Positions 7,861 to 16,548 are shown, counted from the stretch's first letter. The stretch: 36,184 nucleotides of DNA from Candidatus Nanopelagicales bacterium (GCA_023257525.1 JALRCB010000002.1:1-36184), one strand, 5' to 3'. Notes: a model not told the origin generated them from the letters alone. A program made the numbers and translations.

Positions 7861-9354
7861 TTATTTCTTTTTTGCCCAGGAGGAGATGGTATCAGCAATC
7901 ATCGCAGGGATCATATGGTCTTCAGGTTCGAGGGCAGCGGTCGTTAGCCTTGGTTGTAATGATCGATGGGCTAGGTAATTGGAGTCTGCAACATGCAAAT
8001 CTTCTGGGACTTGTTGTCCGTTACCTATGAACAATATGGGTAGGTTATGTCTTACCAAGCAATCAACAGAGGGGGCAAGGCTCATGGCCTCATCAATCTT
8101 TGTGACAACTGCTGCCTTGATCCCGTTGTTTTGACCCTGCGAATGAGCCTGAATAACGTCTTGCATCGTCTGCAAGCTTGTCGTGGCTGACATAACGAGC
8201 AGTCTCTGCGCCGCCTTATAACCGTCGGACAATACCCGCAACTGGTCAACCATCTTTACATCTCGTTGCCCCATACCCGCCGTGTCAATTAACACAACAT
8301 GGAAGCGCTCCAATTCCTGGATACGTGCCGCTAGATCGTCAGCATCACGAAGAGCGGTCACTGGGAGTCCTAGTATCTTTCCGAAAACCCTTAGCTGTTC
8401 AAGTGCGCCAATCCTGTATGTGTCTGTTGAAAGCAGGGAAACTGATTTCCGACCGAATCTCATCACACACCGGGCAGCAATTTTCGCCACTGTTGTTGTT
8501 TTTCCCACACCAGTGGGGCCGATGAAAGCGAATACACCCCCGCTATCAAAGAGCGATACGGGGTCTAGGGTCTTGATCCGCTTTGCAAGCGAGGGGCGAA
8601 TCGCTTTGATCAAAGAGGCGCCCTCCTGAACTTCACCAACCTCTTCCAGGAGGGATGTGGCTAAGCCTGGAGAAAAGCCGACCGCTAGCAATTTCTTCAG
8701 AAGCTCCGCACGGCCTGGTGAAACGCCCTTTAATTGACTCCAGGTATTACCGGCCAGATGAGATTGTAGAAGTTCCTTGACTTCGTTGACCTGTCCCATG
8801 AGCCTTTCGGCGAGCGCATTAAGATCCTCTGACTCTCGTGCTTGTGGCTGCGAAGTAACTGAGACTTGTGCATTCCTAGCGGTGGTTGCGCTTGAAGGCC
8901 CGTCTTTAGCAATCGACGATCCTGTCTCAGACCTGAAGTGTGCCGCAGCAACATCTGGGGCAAAAACTGGGGAACCGTCTAGGTTTCGCATCGGACTCTG
9001 GGCAACGTCCGCGATGATTAGTTTATGGTTTGCCGTTCTTATTGCCGTATCAGACTGCAGTCGAAGGCCCTCTGGTCGAGGCGCACGATCCGCCGTGGAT
9101 GACACAGCTGGAAAGTCATCAAAACGCTTTGGGGCGGTAAGCTTCCCAGTGAGGTTACTCCGCGCACTACTCGCTCTAGGCCCGAGCTCCTTGAACTGTT
9201 CTTGCGCCATAGCAATAATTTCGATGCCACCTTCTACTTCACGGTTTGAAAGCAATATCGCATCGGGTCCAATGGCCTGCTTGACCATCGACAATGCCTC
9301 TGTTGCAGTTGCAGCGACAAATCGCTTGGGACCTTGACTTGATGAGGTACTCAC
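7861..9354 (-). CDS. flhF: FlhF, SRP-type GTPase for flagellar placement
   Basis: FlhF marks the site of flagellar assembly, usually the cell pole. The 497-residue protein has an N-terminal basic (B) region, a long poorly conserved linker (about 60-180), an NG-type helical N domain (about 180-265) and a complete G domain: P-loop GPTGVGKTT (279-287), DTYRIGALEQL (311-321), DTAGMGQRD (357-365) and TKIDE near 430. All nucleotide-binding motifs look intact, unlike its partner FlhG. The start is GTG, overlapping the flhA stop by four bases. The coding strand runs flhA-flhF-flhG-fliA. Confidence 0.95.
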   Translation of the reverse strand: MSTSSSQGPKRFVAATATEALSMVKQAIGPDAILLSNREVEGGIEIIAMAQEQFKELGPRASSARSNLTGKLTAPKRFDDFPAVSSTADRAPRPEGLRLQSDTAIRTANHKLIIADVAQSPMRNLDGSPVFAPDVAAAHFRSETGSSIAKDGPSSATTARNAQVSVTSQPQARESEDLNALAERLMGQVNEVKELLQSHLAGNTWSQLKGVSPGRAELLKKLLAVGFSPGLATSLLEEVGEVQEGASLIKAIRPSLAKRIKTLDPVSLFDSGGVFAFIGPTGVGKTTTVAKIAARCVMRFGRKSVSLLSTDTYRIGALEQLRVFGKILGLPVTALRDADDLAARIQELERFHVVLIDTAGMGQRDVKMVDQLRVLSDGYKAAQRLLVMSATTSLQTMQDVIQAHSQGQNNGIKAAVVTKIDEAMSLAPSVDCLVRHNLPILFIGNGQQVPEDLHVADSNYLAHRSLQPRLTTAALEPEDHMIPAMIADTISSWAKKK

Positions 9355-11444
9355 GATCCGGCCCCTTGTCTACCGCAAATAATTCGATGAAACGCCAAGT
9401 CTGACTCCGTAGGCATTTCGTTCATGCCAAGCATGATTGCTTGTGGGCGAACCTTTCGCGCAAGGCGTGAAAGTGTTAGTCGGTTCCTTGATGACGCAAC
9501 AATAACTGGTTGAAGCCCTATCGACTCCATGTCATCGACCACCGAGACGATTTCCTCCTCAAAGAATCGGATCAGACTTGGCTCAATACTCCCATCAGTT
9601 GCTGCAGGGAGGTTTCCAACGGCCTGCTCGATAATTCGTTCAAAATCCGGATGGATTGCTGCAACCCGAATCGACGATGACTCTCCAAATACCTCTTGGA
9701 TAATGGTACGCTTTAACGCATATCGTAATGGTGCGAGCAAAGGCAGCGCCTGCGGGTCTTTGCCACCATGCTCTGCAGCCGTCTCAAGAACAATCCGGAA
9801 GTCGCGAACAGGCACACCTTCCTCGAGCAGCAACTGGAGTAGCTTCTGTACAACCTGAAGGCTGACAACTTTAGGAACAGTATCTTCGACCAATTTGGGA
9901 AATCGGGTACGGAAGTGATCAACCAAATCCTGTACTTCTTGGCGACCCAGGAGTTCGTGTGCATGCATGCGCACGATTTGATCTAGATGGGTAGCAACGA
10001 CCACCGATGGTTCGACCACGGTGTAACCGCGAGCAATCGCCGATTCCCTTAGGGAAGAAAAAATCCAAACCGCAGGCATCTTAAACGTAGGGTCCAGTAC
10101 CTTAACGCCTTCGAGCGGTGATGGATCGTGAGATGGTTCGATGGCAAGAAAGCGATCAGGGAGAATCTGCCCGCGGGCGACCTCAGCACCGTAAATAAGC
10201 AGGCGATAATTCTCCGGTGGTAGTTGAAGATTATCCCTGACATGCACAGAAGGAATCAGGAATCCAACGTCAGCCACAAACTTTTTTCGGATCGCACGTA
10301 TGCGCTTGATAAGGTCTGCTTGCTCGCCAGAGTCAACAAGTCGAATGAGGCGGTAGCCTAATTCGAGCGACAGGGGTTCAACAACAGGAACATCCGCCCA
10401 ATTCACTTCTTCACTAGGCATAGCGGCCGCTGCCTCAGCCTTGGCCGCCGCCGCTCGCTCTTGCTGACTTCGGCGGTAGAGCATGTAACCAATCCCGGCA
10501 AAGACCGCTGCGAAAAGCAAAAATGCGAAATGAGGCATGCCTGGAATGACGCCAAGCACGGCAAGAATCATCGCCGCTAGGAAGAGGGGGTAAGACGATG
10601 TTCCAAGCTGCGTGGCGAGTTGTTGACCAAAATCTTCATCGGTAGACACTCTGGTAACCACAATGCCGGCAGCCGTTGAAACGATAAGCGCAGGTACCTG
10701 GGCTACAAGGCCATCTCCCACAGCAAGGGTTGCATAGGTCTTTAAGGCTTGCATAAAGGGCAGATCAAACTGAAGCATACCTACTGCAATGCCGCCCAGT
10801 AGATTGATGATCAGGATAATGATCCCCGCAATGGCATCCCCTCTGACAAACTTTGATGCGCCGTCCATTGAGCCATAAAAGTCGGCCTCCTGTGCTACCT
10901 CCGAACGACGTCGCCTTGCTTCATCTTCACGAATAATGCCTGCGTTGAGATCAGCGTCGATGGCCATTTGCTTACCTGGCATTGCATCCAGGGTGAAACG
11001 AGCAGAAACCTCTGCGACACGCCCAGCACCCTTGGTAATCACCACAAAATTGATAATGGTTACGACCACAAAGACAATGATGCCGACCACGTAGTTGCCA
11101 CCAACAAGCACCTGGGCAAAGGATTCAATAACTTTTCCTGCAGCTTCGGGTCCCGTATGGCCTTGCATGAGAACCACCCTTGTTGAAGCAACATTGAGCG
11201 AGAGTCGTAGCAAGGTTACAACGAGCAGTATCGTTGGGAAGGCAATCATGTCTTTGAATGATTTGAGCTGCATTGCCGTCAGCAAAATGATCATTGACAC
11301 GCCAATGTTGAATGTGAAAAACACATCCAGAGCAAGAGGGGGAAGCGGCAACAACATAAGCCCGAGCACAAATAGCACCAACAATGGCGCTGCCACCTGC
11401 GAGACAGGAATATGTGCTAGAGCGGACGAGACGAAGGCTCGCAT
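9351..11444 (-). CDS. flhA: FlhA, flagellar export gate protein
   Basis: FlhA forms the nonameric ring of the flagellar type III export gate in the inner membrane. The 697-residue protein has a normal length, about eight N-terminal membrane segments, the conserved FHIPEP-type cytoplasmic loop (VSARFTLDAMPGKQMAIDAD) and a soluble C-terminal domain of about 350 residues that binds chaperone-substrate complexes. The ATG at 11444 has no good Shine-Dalgarno sequence. It is the first gene of the leftward run flhA-flhF-flhG-fliA. In many betaproteobacteria flhB lies immediately upstream of flhA. Here that place holds a noncoding region and flaG instead. Confidence 0.96.
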   Translation of the reverse strand: MRAFVSSALAHIPVSQVAAPLLVLFVLGLMLLPLPPLALDVFFTFNIGVSMIILLTAMQLKSFKDMIAFPTILLVVTLLRLSLNVASTRVVLMQGHTGPEAAGKVIESFAQVLVGGNYVVGIIVFVVVTIINFVVITKGAGRVAEVSARFTLDAMPGKQMAIDADLNAGIIREDEARRRRSEVAQEADFYGSMDGASKFVRGDAIAGIIILIINLLGGIAVGMLQFDLPFMQALKTYATLAVGDGLVAQVPALIVSTAAGIVVTRVSTDEDFGQQLATQLGTSSYPLFLAAMILAVLGVIPGMPHFAFLLFAAVFAGIGYMLYRRSQQERAAAAKAEAAAAMPSEEVNWADVPVVEPLSLELGYRLIRLVDSGEQADLIKRIRAIRKKFVADVGFLIPSVHVRDNLQLPPENYRLLIYGAEVARGQILPDRFLAIEPSHDPSPLEGVKVLDPTFKMPAVWIFSSLRESAIARGYTVVEPSVVVATHLDQIVRMHAHELLGRQEVQDLVDHFRTRFPKLVEDTVPKVVSLQVVQKLLQLLLEEGVPVRDFRIVLETAAEHGGKDPQALPLLAPLRYALKRTIIQEVFGESSSIRVAAIHPDFERIIEQAVGNLPAATDGSIEPSLIRFFEEEIVSVVDDMESIGLQPVIVASSRNRLTLSRLARKVRPQAIMLGMNEMPTESDLAFHRIICGRQGAGS

Positions 11445-11463
11445 TGATCGATGACTGATCTGC

Positions 11464-11491
11464 TAAACAAAAATTAAAAGGGGCCCGTTAA
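11464..11491 (+). promoter_or_regulatory. Sigma-28-like promoter, rightward, in the flhA-flaG gap
   Basis: TAAA (11464-11467), a 16-base spacer and CCCGTTAA (11484-11491) match the sigma-28 pattern TAAA-N15/16-GCCGATAA at six of eight -10 positions. The element resembles the candidates before fliC and fliD, which also carry CCGTTA with a 16-base spacer. It points away from flhA, into a 200-base region with no gene on the plus strand, and would start transcription near 11498. Found by eye only. Confidence 0.4.
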
Positions 11492-11497
11492 CCAAAG

Positions 11498-11710
11498 CAT
11501 GGAACATCTAGAGTCTAGGTTTGGGGTGAAAAGGGCGAGCCCTACTTTTGGGGGGGGTAAGTTCTGCTACGCAAATGCGCTTGAAAATTTTGGATACAGG
11601 TCTAATCAAATTTTCAATACTCGCCGTAATACTGATATGGACGCTAATTTCGATGCAATTGGCACTAATGCAAAACCCGCCGGACCCATGGATAGGTTGG
11701 CGGGTTTTAC
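11498..11710 (+). ncRNA. Candidate sigma-28-dependent small RNA
   Basis: The flhA-flaG gap of about 290 bases has no convincing gene. On the plus strand it has a sigma-28-like promoter (11464-11491), a small hairpin (11529-11549, AAAAGGG/CCC-TTTT arms), a 10-bp perfect stem (TTGAAAATTT at 11581-11590 with AAATTTTCAA at 11608-11617) and a strong terminator hairpin (11672-11708). Together these would yield an RNA of about 210 nucleotides. It could also act by overlapping the flhA leader or promoter, which must lie in this same region on the other strand. No known RNA family was recognised. Confidence 0.3.
11672..11708. terminator. Bidirectional Rho-independent terminator
   Basis: AAAACCCGCC (11672-11681) pairs perfectly with GGCGGGTTTT (11699-11708) around a 17-base loop, giving a GC-rich stem flanked by A and T runs on both strands. 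On the minus strand it lies 30 bases after the flaG stop and should end the fliC-flaG transcript. On the plus strand it would end any transcript from the promoter at 11464. Confidence 0.8.
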
Positions 11711-11738
11711 TTGGCGCTATGACTTGACAGGCGAGCTA

Positions 11739-12149
11739 TCAAGCTTTTTTGTTGACAAGCAAACTTGCGAGGTAGTCGATAGTGCGAGCGAGTTCAACGA
11801 CTTCAGGGGCAGGAATTTGGCGGACAACCTCATTGGATTGAGAGTCCCTAACTACCATCACCGTCGAGTGACTGACATTATCGAATCTGATATCCAGGTT
11901 CCGATTCATAGAACTAGCGAAAGAGCGGATTTTCTCACCGGCAACTTCAACCGACTCTTTCGTGATTCTGGCGGACTCATGAACCGAGGGGGCTTTAGAA
12001 CTTCTTGCCTCCGTGATTCGAGCAGAAACCTGCTCGACCGACGGACCCCTCGATTGATGATCGGTAGATTGCTTGGAAACTTCGGCTTTCGAAGCAGGCG
12101 GACCCTGGCTAGGAACCGCCGTGCTCAAACTTACGGACGTGGTCATCAT
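11739..12149 (-). CDS. flaG: FlaG family protein
   Basis: FlaG proteins affect filament length and accompany flagellin genes. The 136-residue protein has a disordered Ser/Gln-rich N-terminal part and a typical FlaG C-terminal domain: LDIRFDNVSHSTVMVVRDSQ, then VVRQIPAPEVVELARTID, the conserved 'g..vvkv.D..TgevIRqiPpee.l.l' region. The start is one of two adjacent ATGs. The second (at 12146) is better spaced from the AGGAGG upstream. It lies 36 bases after the flagellin stop and probably shares its transcript, ending at the terminator at 11672-11708. Confidence 0.9.
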   Translation of the reverse strand: MMTTSVSLSTAVPSQGPPASKAEVSKQSTDHQSRGPSVEQVSARITEARSSKAPSVHESARITKESVEVAGEKIRSFASSMNRNLDIRFDNVSHSTVMVVRDSQSNEVVRQIPAPEVVELARTIDYLASLLVNKKA

Positions 12150-12185
12150 AGCCTCCTAGCTAAGAATAGACTTTTATTAGGCCCT

Positions 12186-13085
12186 TTACTTCAAGAGCGC
12201 CAAGACTACGTTAGGCTGCGCGTTTGCTTGAGACAGCATAGCAGTAGCAGCTTGTTGGAGAATTTGGGTCTTAGTCAAATTCGCGGTTTCAGCTGCGTAA
12301 TCAGTATCAACAACCCGACTGTTGGCCGCGCTGAGGTTCTCATGAAGGGCAGTAAGGTTGGCAATGTTGTGGTTCAAGCGGGTTACGGTAGTTCCGAATT
12401 TAGCCCTAAGCGTCGCAACTTCTGTAAGGGCGGCATCTGCATAAGCGGAGTACGACGAAAACTGAGAAGTTGCGTTTATCTTACCAGTGCCATCGTCGTT
12501 GAAATAAGTGTCGTTGATTTCGCCTTCAGCAAGAATATTGGTGTAAAGCTTCGTGAATTCTTCGCTTTCTCCGACGCTCTGGAGATTTACCTTATTGATT
12601 TCTACTATCCCGATACCGGTAGTTGTGTTGAGTTCTGGACCGGTTTGAAAGGTAAGTGCGCCAGTAGAGGAAAGCAACTTATTGTTGTTAAATGTTGTTC
12701 TGTCGGAAATAGCGACGATTTCTTTCGCCAAATTTCCCATCTCAACCGAAAGATAGGCTCTTTGGTCGCTCGAGAGAGCGCCGTTCATGCCTTGAGTGGC
12801 AAGTTCTTTAAAACGTTGCAACATGCTAGAGATTTCTGCAAGAGCACCTTCAGCGGTCTGAGCAATACCAATCGCATCATTTGCATTTCTAATGGCTACG
12901 GAAGTGGTATTGATGCTAGCAGTGAGTTTTTGCGAAATTCCCATACCCGCAGCATCGTCTTGGGCGCGATTGATTCTCGACCCGCTAGACAATTTCTCGA
13001 ACTGGCCGCCCAGTTTATTTTGAGCATTAGTAAGGTAGCGCTGAGCGGAAATCGACGCCATGTTAGTCATGAGTACGGATGCCAT
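12186..13085 (-). CDS. fliC: Flagellin (minus-strand copy)
   Basis: This is a filament subunit of 299 residues. The conserved N-terminal D0/D1 helices (FEKLSSGSRINRAQDDAAGM, with NDAIGIAQTAEGAL and LQRFKELATQ following) and the C-terminal D1/D0 helices (AANSRVVDTDYAAETANLTK, then ILQQAATAMLSQAN) are complete. The variable middle is short, about 100 residues (roughly 140-240). The first residues, MASVLMTNMASI, depart from the usual M-x-x-I-N-T-N. It is divergent from a second, larger flagellin at 13267 and about 180 bases apart. A sigma-28-like promoter lies upstream at 13143-13170. flaG follows. Confidence 0.96.
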   Translation of the reverse strand: MASVLMTNMASISAQRYLTNAQNKLGGQFEKLSSGSRINRAQDDAAGMGISQKLTASINTTSVAIRNANDAIGIAQTAEGALAEISSMLQRFKELATQGMNGALSSDQRAYLSVEMGNLAKEIVAISDRTTFNNNKLLSSTGALTFQTGPELNTTTGIGIVEINKVNLQSVGESEEFTKLYTNILAEGEINDTYFNDDGTGKINATSQFSSYSAYADAALTEVATLRAKFGTTVTRLNHNIANLTALHENLSAANSRVVDTDYAAETANLTKTQILQQAATAMLSQANAQPNVVLALLK

Positions 13086-13102
13086 GAATTTCTCCAGTGA
13101 GT

Positions 13103-13129
13103 TAAACGTTTTGACTGTTTGGGCGATTG
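13103..13129 (+). promoter_or_regulatory. Possible sigma-28-like promoter for the plus-strand flagellin
   Basis: TAAA (13103-13106), a 15-base spacer and GGCGATTG (13122-13129) match the sigma-28 consensus at five of eight -10 positions. It would start near 13136, giving a leader of about 130 bases for the flagellin at 13267. It faces the minus-strand candidate at 13143-13170 almost head-on, so at least one of the two may be chance. Confidence 0.25.
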
Positions 13130-13142
13130 CCCCCTGTACTGG

Positions 13143-13170
13143 ATAACGGTTAGACGGAGAGATATGTTTA
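13143..13170 (-). promoter_or_regulatory. Sigma-28-like promoter for minus-strand flagellin
   Basis: Read on the minus strand, TAAA (13170-13167), 16 bases, then ACCGTTAT (13150-13143) fits the sigma-28 pattern at the core CCG.TA positions. Transcription would begin near 13136, about 50 bases before the flagellin start at 13085. Confidence 0.5.
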
Positions 13171-13266
13171 GTGTTGGTTGCGAATTTTTGTTTAACAAGT
13201 GTTGAATAGGCTCATTTGCGTGTCTTTCAAAGTTTTGTTTTTGTTTGAGAATTCAAGGAGTTAGAG

Positions 13267-14397
13267 ATGGCTATCCCCGCTTCAGTGCTAAATACAAATA
13301 TTGCTTCGCTCATCGCGCAGAGAAATTTGGCAGGCGCACAAACCCAGTTGTCCACCTCGGTAGAGCGTTTGTCGTCAGGTTTGCGCATCAACAGAGCTAA
13401 AGATGATGCTTCGGGTATGGCCGTAGCTAGCGTTATTGGGTCACAAATCAAGACCATGGGAACCGCGCACCGAGTTGTGAACGATGCAATCTCGATGATG
13501 CAAACCGCTGAAGGGGCCCTAATGGAAGGGTCCGGGATGTTGCAAAGGATGAAGGAACTCGTCACTCAGGGTTCAAACGACTCGATGTCCAAAGATCAGT
13601 ACTTCTTTCTTGTCCAGGAAATGCTGCAGCTAATGCAGGAACTAGGAAATGTGGCTGGTCGTACGACTTTCAACGGAAATAATTTACTTGGCACATTTCG
13701 GGTTGCTGAGCAGGAAGACGGCGTCGTAAAGGCAATTGAGGGAACGCCACTACCTGGAGCGGGGCAAAGTGGGCCTTGGGAATTTATGACTGGTCCTGGT
13801 AGTGACGATTTCATGACAATTGAACAGCCTGCCATGTGGGCCACATACACCGAAATGGTTGATAAAACTGGAAACGATCGCGGCTATGTTGGAGGAACGC
13901 TTGCGGTTGGCGCCCTCAATGCGCTTTATACGCGCATTGCATTTCTTGCGGATACCTCGGATCAAGGCGGCGCTGTTCTTACGGGCATGGGTTATGACGT
14001 TTTCTCAAAATCGGAATTTTCCCTCAAGTCTGGTGGTGACCCTCAATTTGCCGGTCGTCCCTCAGCCCCGAATCAGGAGGTTCTCGATAAAGCGGGCCAC
14101 AAGACGACCGCAGATAAGCTTTCACTCAACGATTTGATTGATTTGTCAATTAACCAGATCAACGCACACAGATCCTACTTTGGAGCGTTCTATAGCCGTT
14201 TAGAGGCTAACGTTAGGAACTTGTCTTCGCAAACGGAAAACCTGACAGCCGCTCTAAGTCGAGTTCAGGACACGGATTACGGGGTGGAAACGGCAAATCT
14301 CACGAGGGTCCAGATACTTCAGCAGGCGGCGACTGCGATGTTGGCGCAAGCGAATGCGATGCCTAATGTCGTTCTTGGACTGTTGCGGCAGCAGTAA
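13267..14397 (+). CDS. fliC: Flagellin, second and larger copy
   Basis: The 376-residue flagellin has intact terminal helices: LNTNIASLIAQRNL, VERLSSGLRINRAKDDASGM and NDAISMMQTAEGAL at the N-terminus, and LSRVQDTDYGVETANLTRVQ with ILQQAATAMLAQAN at the C-terminus. The middle (about 140-285) is unlike the neighbouring flagellin, with Gly/Pro-rich loops and a longer D2-like insert. AAGGAG about 7 bases before the ATG is a strong ribosome binding site. A Rho-independent terminator follows at 14426. The two flagellins are different enough in core sequence (for example Met-rich QEMLQLMQELGNVAG here) that they look like old paralogues, not a recent duplication. Confidence 0.96.
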   Translation: MAIPASVLNTNIASLIAQRNLAGAQTQLSTSVERLSSGLRINRAKDDASGMAVASVIGSQIKTMGTAHRVVNDAISMMQTAEGALMEGSGMLQRMKELVTQGSNDSMSKDQYFFLVQEMLQLMQELGNVAGRTTFNGNNLLGTFRVAEQEDGVVKAIEGTPLPGAGQSGPWEFMTGPGSDDFMTIEQPAMWATYTEMVDKTGNDRGYVGGTLAVGALNALYTRIAFLADTSDQGGAVLTGMGYDVFSKSEFSLKSGGDPQFAGRPSAPNQEVLDKAGHKTTADKLSLNDLIDLSINQINAHRSYFGAFYSRLEANVRNLSSQTENLTAALSRVQDTDYGVETANLTRVQILQQAATAMLAQANAMPNVVLGLLRQQ

Positions 14398-14425
14398 GCT
14401 CCTTAATTGATAAAAGTCTCGGATG

Positions 14426-14463
14426 GGCCTTGGCCAGGTAAGACCAAGGCCTTCTTTCTTTTT
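14426..14463 (+). terminator. Rho-independent terminator after flagellin
   Basis: GGCCTTGG (14426-14433) pairs with CCAAGGCC (14444-14451), followed by TTCTTTCTTTTT (14452-14463). It lies 29 bases after the flagellin stop and isolates it from fliD. Confidence 0.85.
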
Positions 14464-14471
14464 AAATGAGC

Positions 14472-14499
14472 TAATTTGTTTCCGAGTTCTAGCCGTTAC
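14472..14499 (+). promoter_or_regulatory. Sigma-28-like promoter for fliD-fliS
   Basis: TAAT (14472-14475), a 16-base spacer and GCCGTTAC (14492-14499) match the sigma-28 -10 consensus GCCGATAA at six of eight positions. Placed after the flagellin terminator and 33 bases before the fliD ATG, it fits a late-gene promoter. Confidence 0.45.
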
Positions 14500-14532
14500 C
14501 CTTAACAAGCACGTGTGAAGTTTGGGAGAACT

Positions 14533-16083
14533 ATGGCAACGTCTTCGATTATGGGAAATGGCTCGATGATTGACGTTAAATCGATCGTGTCGCAGTTGAT
14601 GCAAATTGAACAGCGACCACTCCAGTCGCTGAACGCCAGAATCCAAGGCGTGAACGTTTCAATCTCGGCGTTCGGAGACATCAAGTCGAAGGTGGACTCG
14701 CTTTACGCTTCACTGAGTGCAATTCAAGACGCAAGCGTAATGCCTTCTAAGATGGTCAGGAGTTCTGATGAAACTGTTGTAAAAGCTTCAATTTCCTCTT
14801 CTGCAGACGCTTCAATTGGTAAGCTCGTAGTGAGGGCGCAGCAATTGGCGACTGCACAGAACACGACGTTTACCGGATTTCGCAGCAAGGACGATGGGGA
14901 AAAATTCACTGAAGACTTAATGGGATCGAAGGAGTTTAGGATCCAACTAACGGGAGATTGGGAAGGCGTTGATGAAGGAGACACCGCAGTCTCAATGAGG
15001 ACCTTCAAGCTCGGAGAGGAAGTTACGTCCCTCCAGCAACTAGCTGAGCAAATCAACGCGGATTCAGTTTTGCAGTCCCGGGTAAGGGCATCAATTGTCA
15101 ACACAAACGTAAGCTCAGCGCCATACGCTCTAGTCCTAACAGGCTCGGAGACGGGTGAAAGGAAGACCTTTTCAGCTAGCTTAACAAATGTTGACGGCGA
15201 AATTTGGGGAGGCGGTGCGGCACCTGTACCTGCCGACCCCTCCCAGCCAGACACACCGATTACACGCACTGGTTCTGGGTTATCTCTTGAGGAGACTATC
15301 CCCGGGGGTTTGTCAAGAATCGATATTCAAGCTCTTGATGCCAAAGCGACAGTCCAGGGCGTCACCGTGAAAAGCGATACAAATGTCTTCAAAGAGGCCA
15401 TATCCGGCGTAAGTTTTGAGTTGCTTGGAACTTCTTCAACAGCGTCCTACGCATTAACGGTAGCGCAGGACAATTCAGCCATGACGGCGAAAGTCAAGAG
15501 CTTTGCGACCTCCTTAACCGACCTGCTAAAAAAGGGGCAGGAAATGACCAAGCCAGCTACCGAAAACTCTGAAGCGGGGCCGCTTGCGGGTAACAACGGC
15601 ATGCTAAGTCTATTAGCAGCGGTTAGGTCCTCGTACAATGCTGGCATTGTTTTTAAGGATCCTTCGGCGATTGCAAGTCTTGAGACAACTGCTTATTCAG
15701 GCCGGGGTACAAGTACCAATCCGTTGTTTTGGTCCGCGATAGGGGTTGAAGTAGCGCGTGACGGTACGGTTTCAGTGAACGAGAGCACCTTAAGTCAGGC
15801 TTTATCTGGGTCTCTTGGAACGGTGCTGTATAAGGGATTTACCGCCTCAATGAGTTCAGTATTGCGGTCATTTCAGGGAACTAGTGGAAGCGTTTATTCA
15901 GTTATCGACTCGATGAGAACAAGCGTCAAGACACTGAATCAGCAAAAGACCGACATGAGCGAGAGGCTCGAAAGGAAGAGGGCATCGTTGACTCAGCAAT
16001 ATGCAACGCTTGATGCAAAATTAGTAGGTATGAATCAGCAAATGACGGGGGTAAGGTCTGCCCTTGCAGGTCTATCGGCGTAG
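14533..16083 (+). CDS. fliD: FliD, filament cap protein
   Basis: FliD caps the growing filament and guides flagellin insertion. From ATG 14533 the protein is 516 residues, preceded by GGGAG. A GTG at 14515 in frame would add six residues without a better ribosome site. The N-terminal FliD domain is clear: GSMIDVKSIVSQLMQIEQRP at about 9-28, then FGDIKSKVDSLYASLSAIQD. The C-terminal domain has VARDGTVSVNESTL (the 'G.l.ld...l..al' motif) and ends in the coiled-coil ERLERKRASLTQQYATLDAK. It lies between flagellin and fliS as usual. Confidence 0.95.
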   Translation: MATSSIMGNGSMIDVKSIVSQLMQIEQRPLQSLNARIQGVNVSISAFGDIKSKVDSLYASLSAIQDASVMPSKMVRSSDETVVKASISSSADASIGKLVVRAQQLATAQNTTFTGFRSKDDGEKFTEDLMGSKEFRIQLTGDWEGVDEGDTAVSMRTFKLGEEVTSLQQLAEQINADSVLQSRVRASIVNTNVSSAPYALVLTGSETGERKTFSASLTNVDGEIWGGGAAPVPADPSQPDTPITRTGSGLSLEETIPGGLSRIDIQALDAKATVQGVTVKSDTNVFKEAISGVSFELLGTSSTASYALTVAQDNSAMTAKVKSFATSLTDLLKKGQEMTKPATENSEAGPLAGNNGMLSLLAAVRSSYNAGIVFKDPSAIASLETTAYSGRGTSTNPLFWSAIGVEVARDGTVSVNESTLSQALSGSLGTVLYKGFTASMSSVLRSFQGTSGSVYSVIDSMRTSVKTLNQQKTDMSERLERKRASLTQQYATLDAKLVGMNQQMTGVRSALAGLSA

Positions 16084-16130
16084 TTGGGTTCGTTACCCAC
16101 TTGGCCCTTAACCTAGGGAAAGACTCAATC

Positions 16131-16526
16131 ATGCGCGCAGCTAGGGCCTACCAGAGTGTCGATCAAAATACCGCCGTCTTAGCCGGCGATCCGATTGACT
16201 TGGTGCTGCTGCTCTATGACAAGCTAATTCAGCGTATTAACGAAGCGCTCAGAGCTATTGAACTTGCTGACGTGGCTGCCAGAGGTGAAGCGATTGGCAA
16301 GGCAATTGATCTTATAGAGAAAGGACTGGTTGCGTCACTTGACATGGCTCAGGGAGGTGAGGTCGCTAGGCAATGCAAACGTCAATATGCAACCTGGATG
16401 GCGCTATTGCTCAAGGCAAGCGCTGAATCAGACCCACGATTACTCAGCTTGGTCGCTTCTCAGGTTCGCGAGATTGCTGATAGTTGGAAGCAGGTCAAGG
16501 CAATGACCTCTAACCTTCGTACTTAG
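16131..16526 (+). CDS. fliS: FliS, flagellin export chaperone
   Basis: FliS binds the flagellin C-terminus and prevents early polymerisation. From ATG 16131 it is 131 residues, with AGGGA eleven bases upstream. An in-frame TTG at 16101 is less likely. Family features are AARAYQSVDQNTAVLAGDP at the start (the conserved 'Y....v..asp..L...LYdg' pattern), LVLLLYDKLIQRINEALRAI, and a helical bundle after that. It follows fliD and probably shares its late promoter. Confidence 0.93.
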   Translation: MRAARAYQSVDQNTAVLAGDPIDLVLLLYDKLIQRINEALRAIELADVAARGEAIGKAIDLIEKGLVASLDMAQGGEVARQCKRQYATWMALLLKASAESDPRLLSLVASQVREIADSWKQVKAMTSNLRT

Positions 16527-16548
16527 GGTTTCATTCGATCAGCGTGCT

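Noticed and set aside
9030..9047. Two direct TTGCCG copies twelve bases apart in flhF.
   Set aside because: They are in direct, not inverted, order, inside a coding region, and no sigma-54 promoter lies nearby. Single copies of this hexamer occur at about the expected background.
11659..11671. TTGGCACTAATGC, resembling a sigma-54 promoter.
   Set aside because: GG and GC are separated by seven bases, not ten.
11499..13100. A 533-codon open frame on the plus strand, antisense to flaG and fliC, starting one base after the predicted sigma-28 start.
   Set aside because: Its residues show no domain or hydrophobic pattern, it lies opposite two certain genes with strong family matches, and a terminator sits at codons 58-70. 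Long antisense frames are common opposite well-biased flagellin genes.
13688..13707. TTGGCACA followed by TTGCT in the plus-strand flagellin gene.
   Set aside because: The spacing between GG and GC is 13 bases, and it is inside a coding region.
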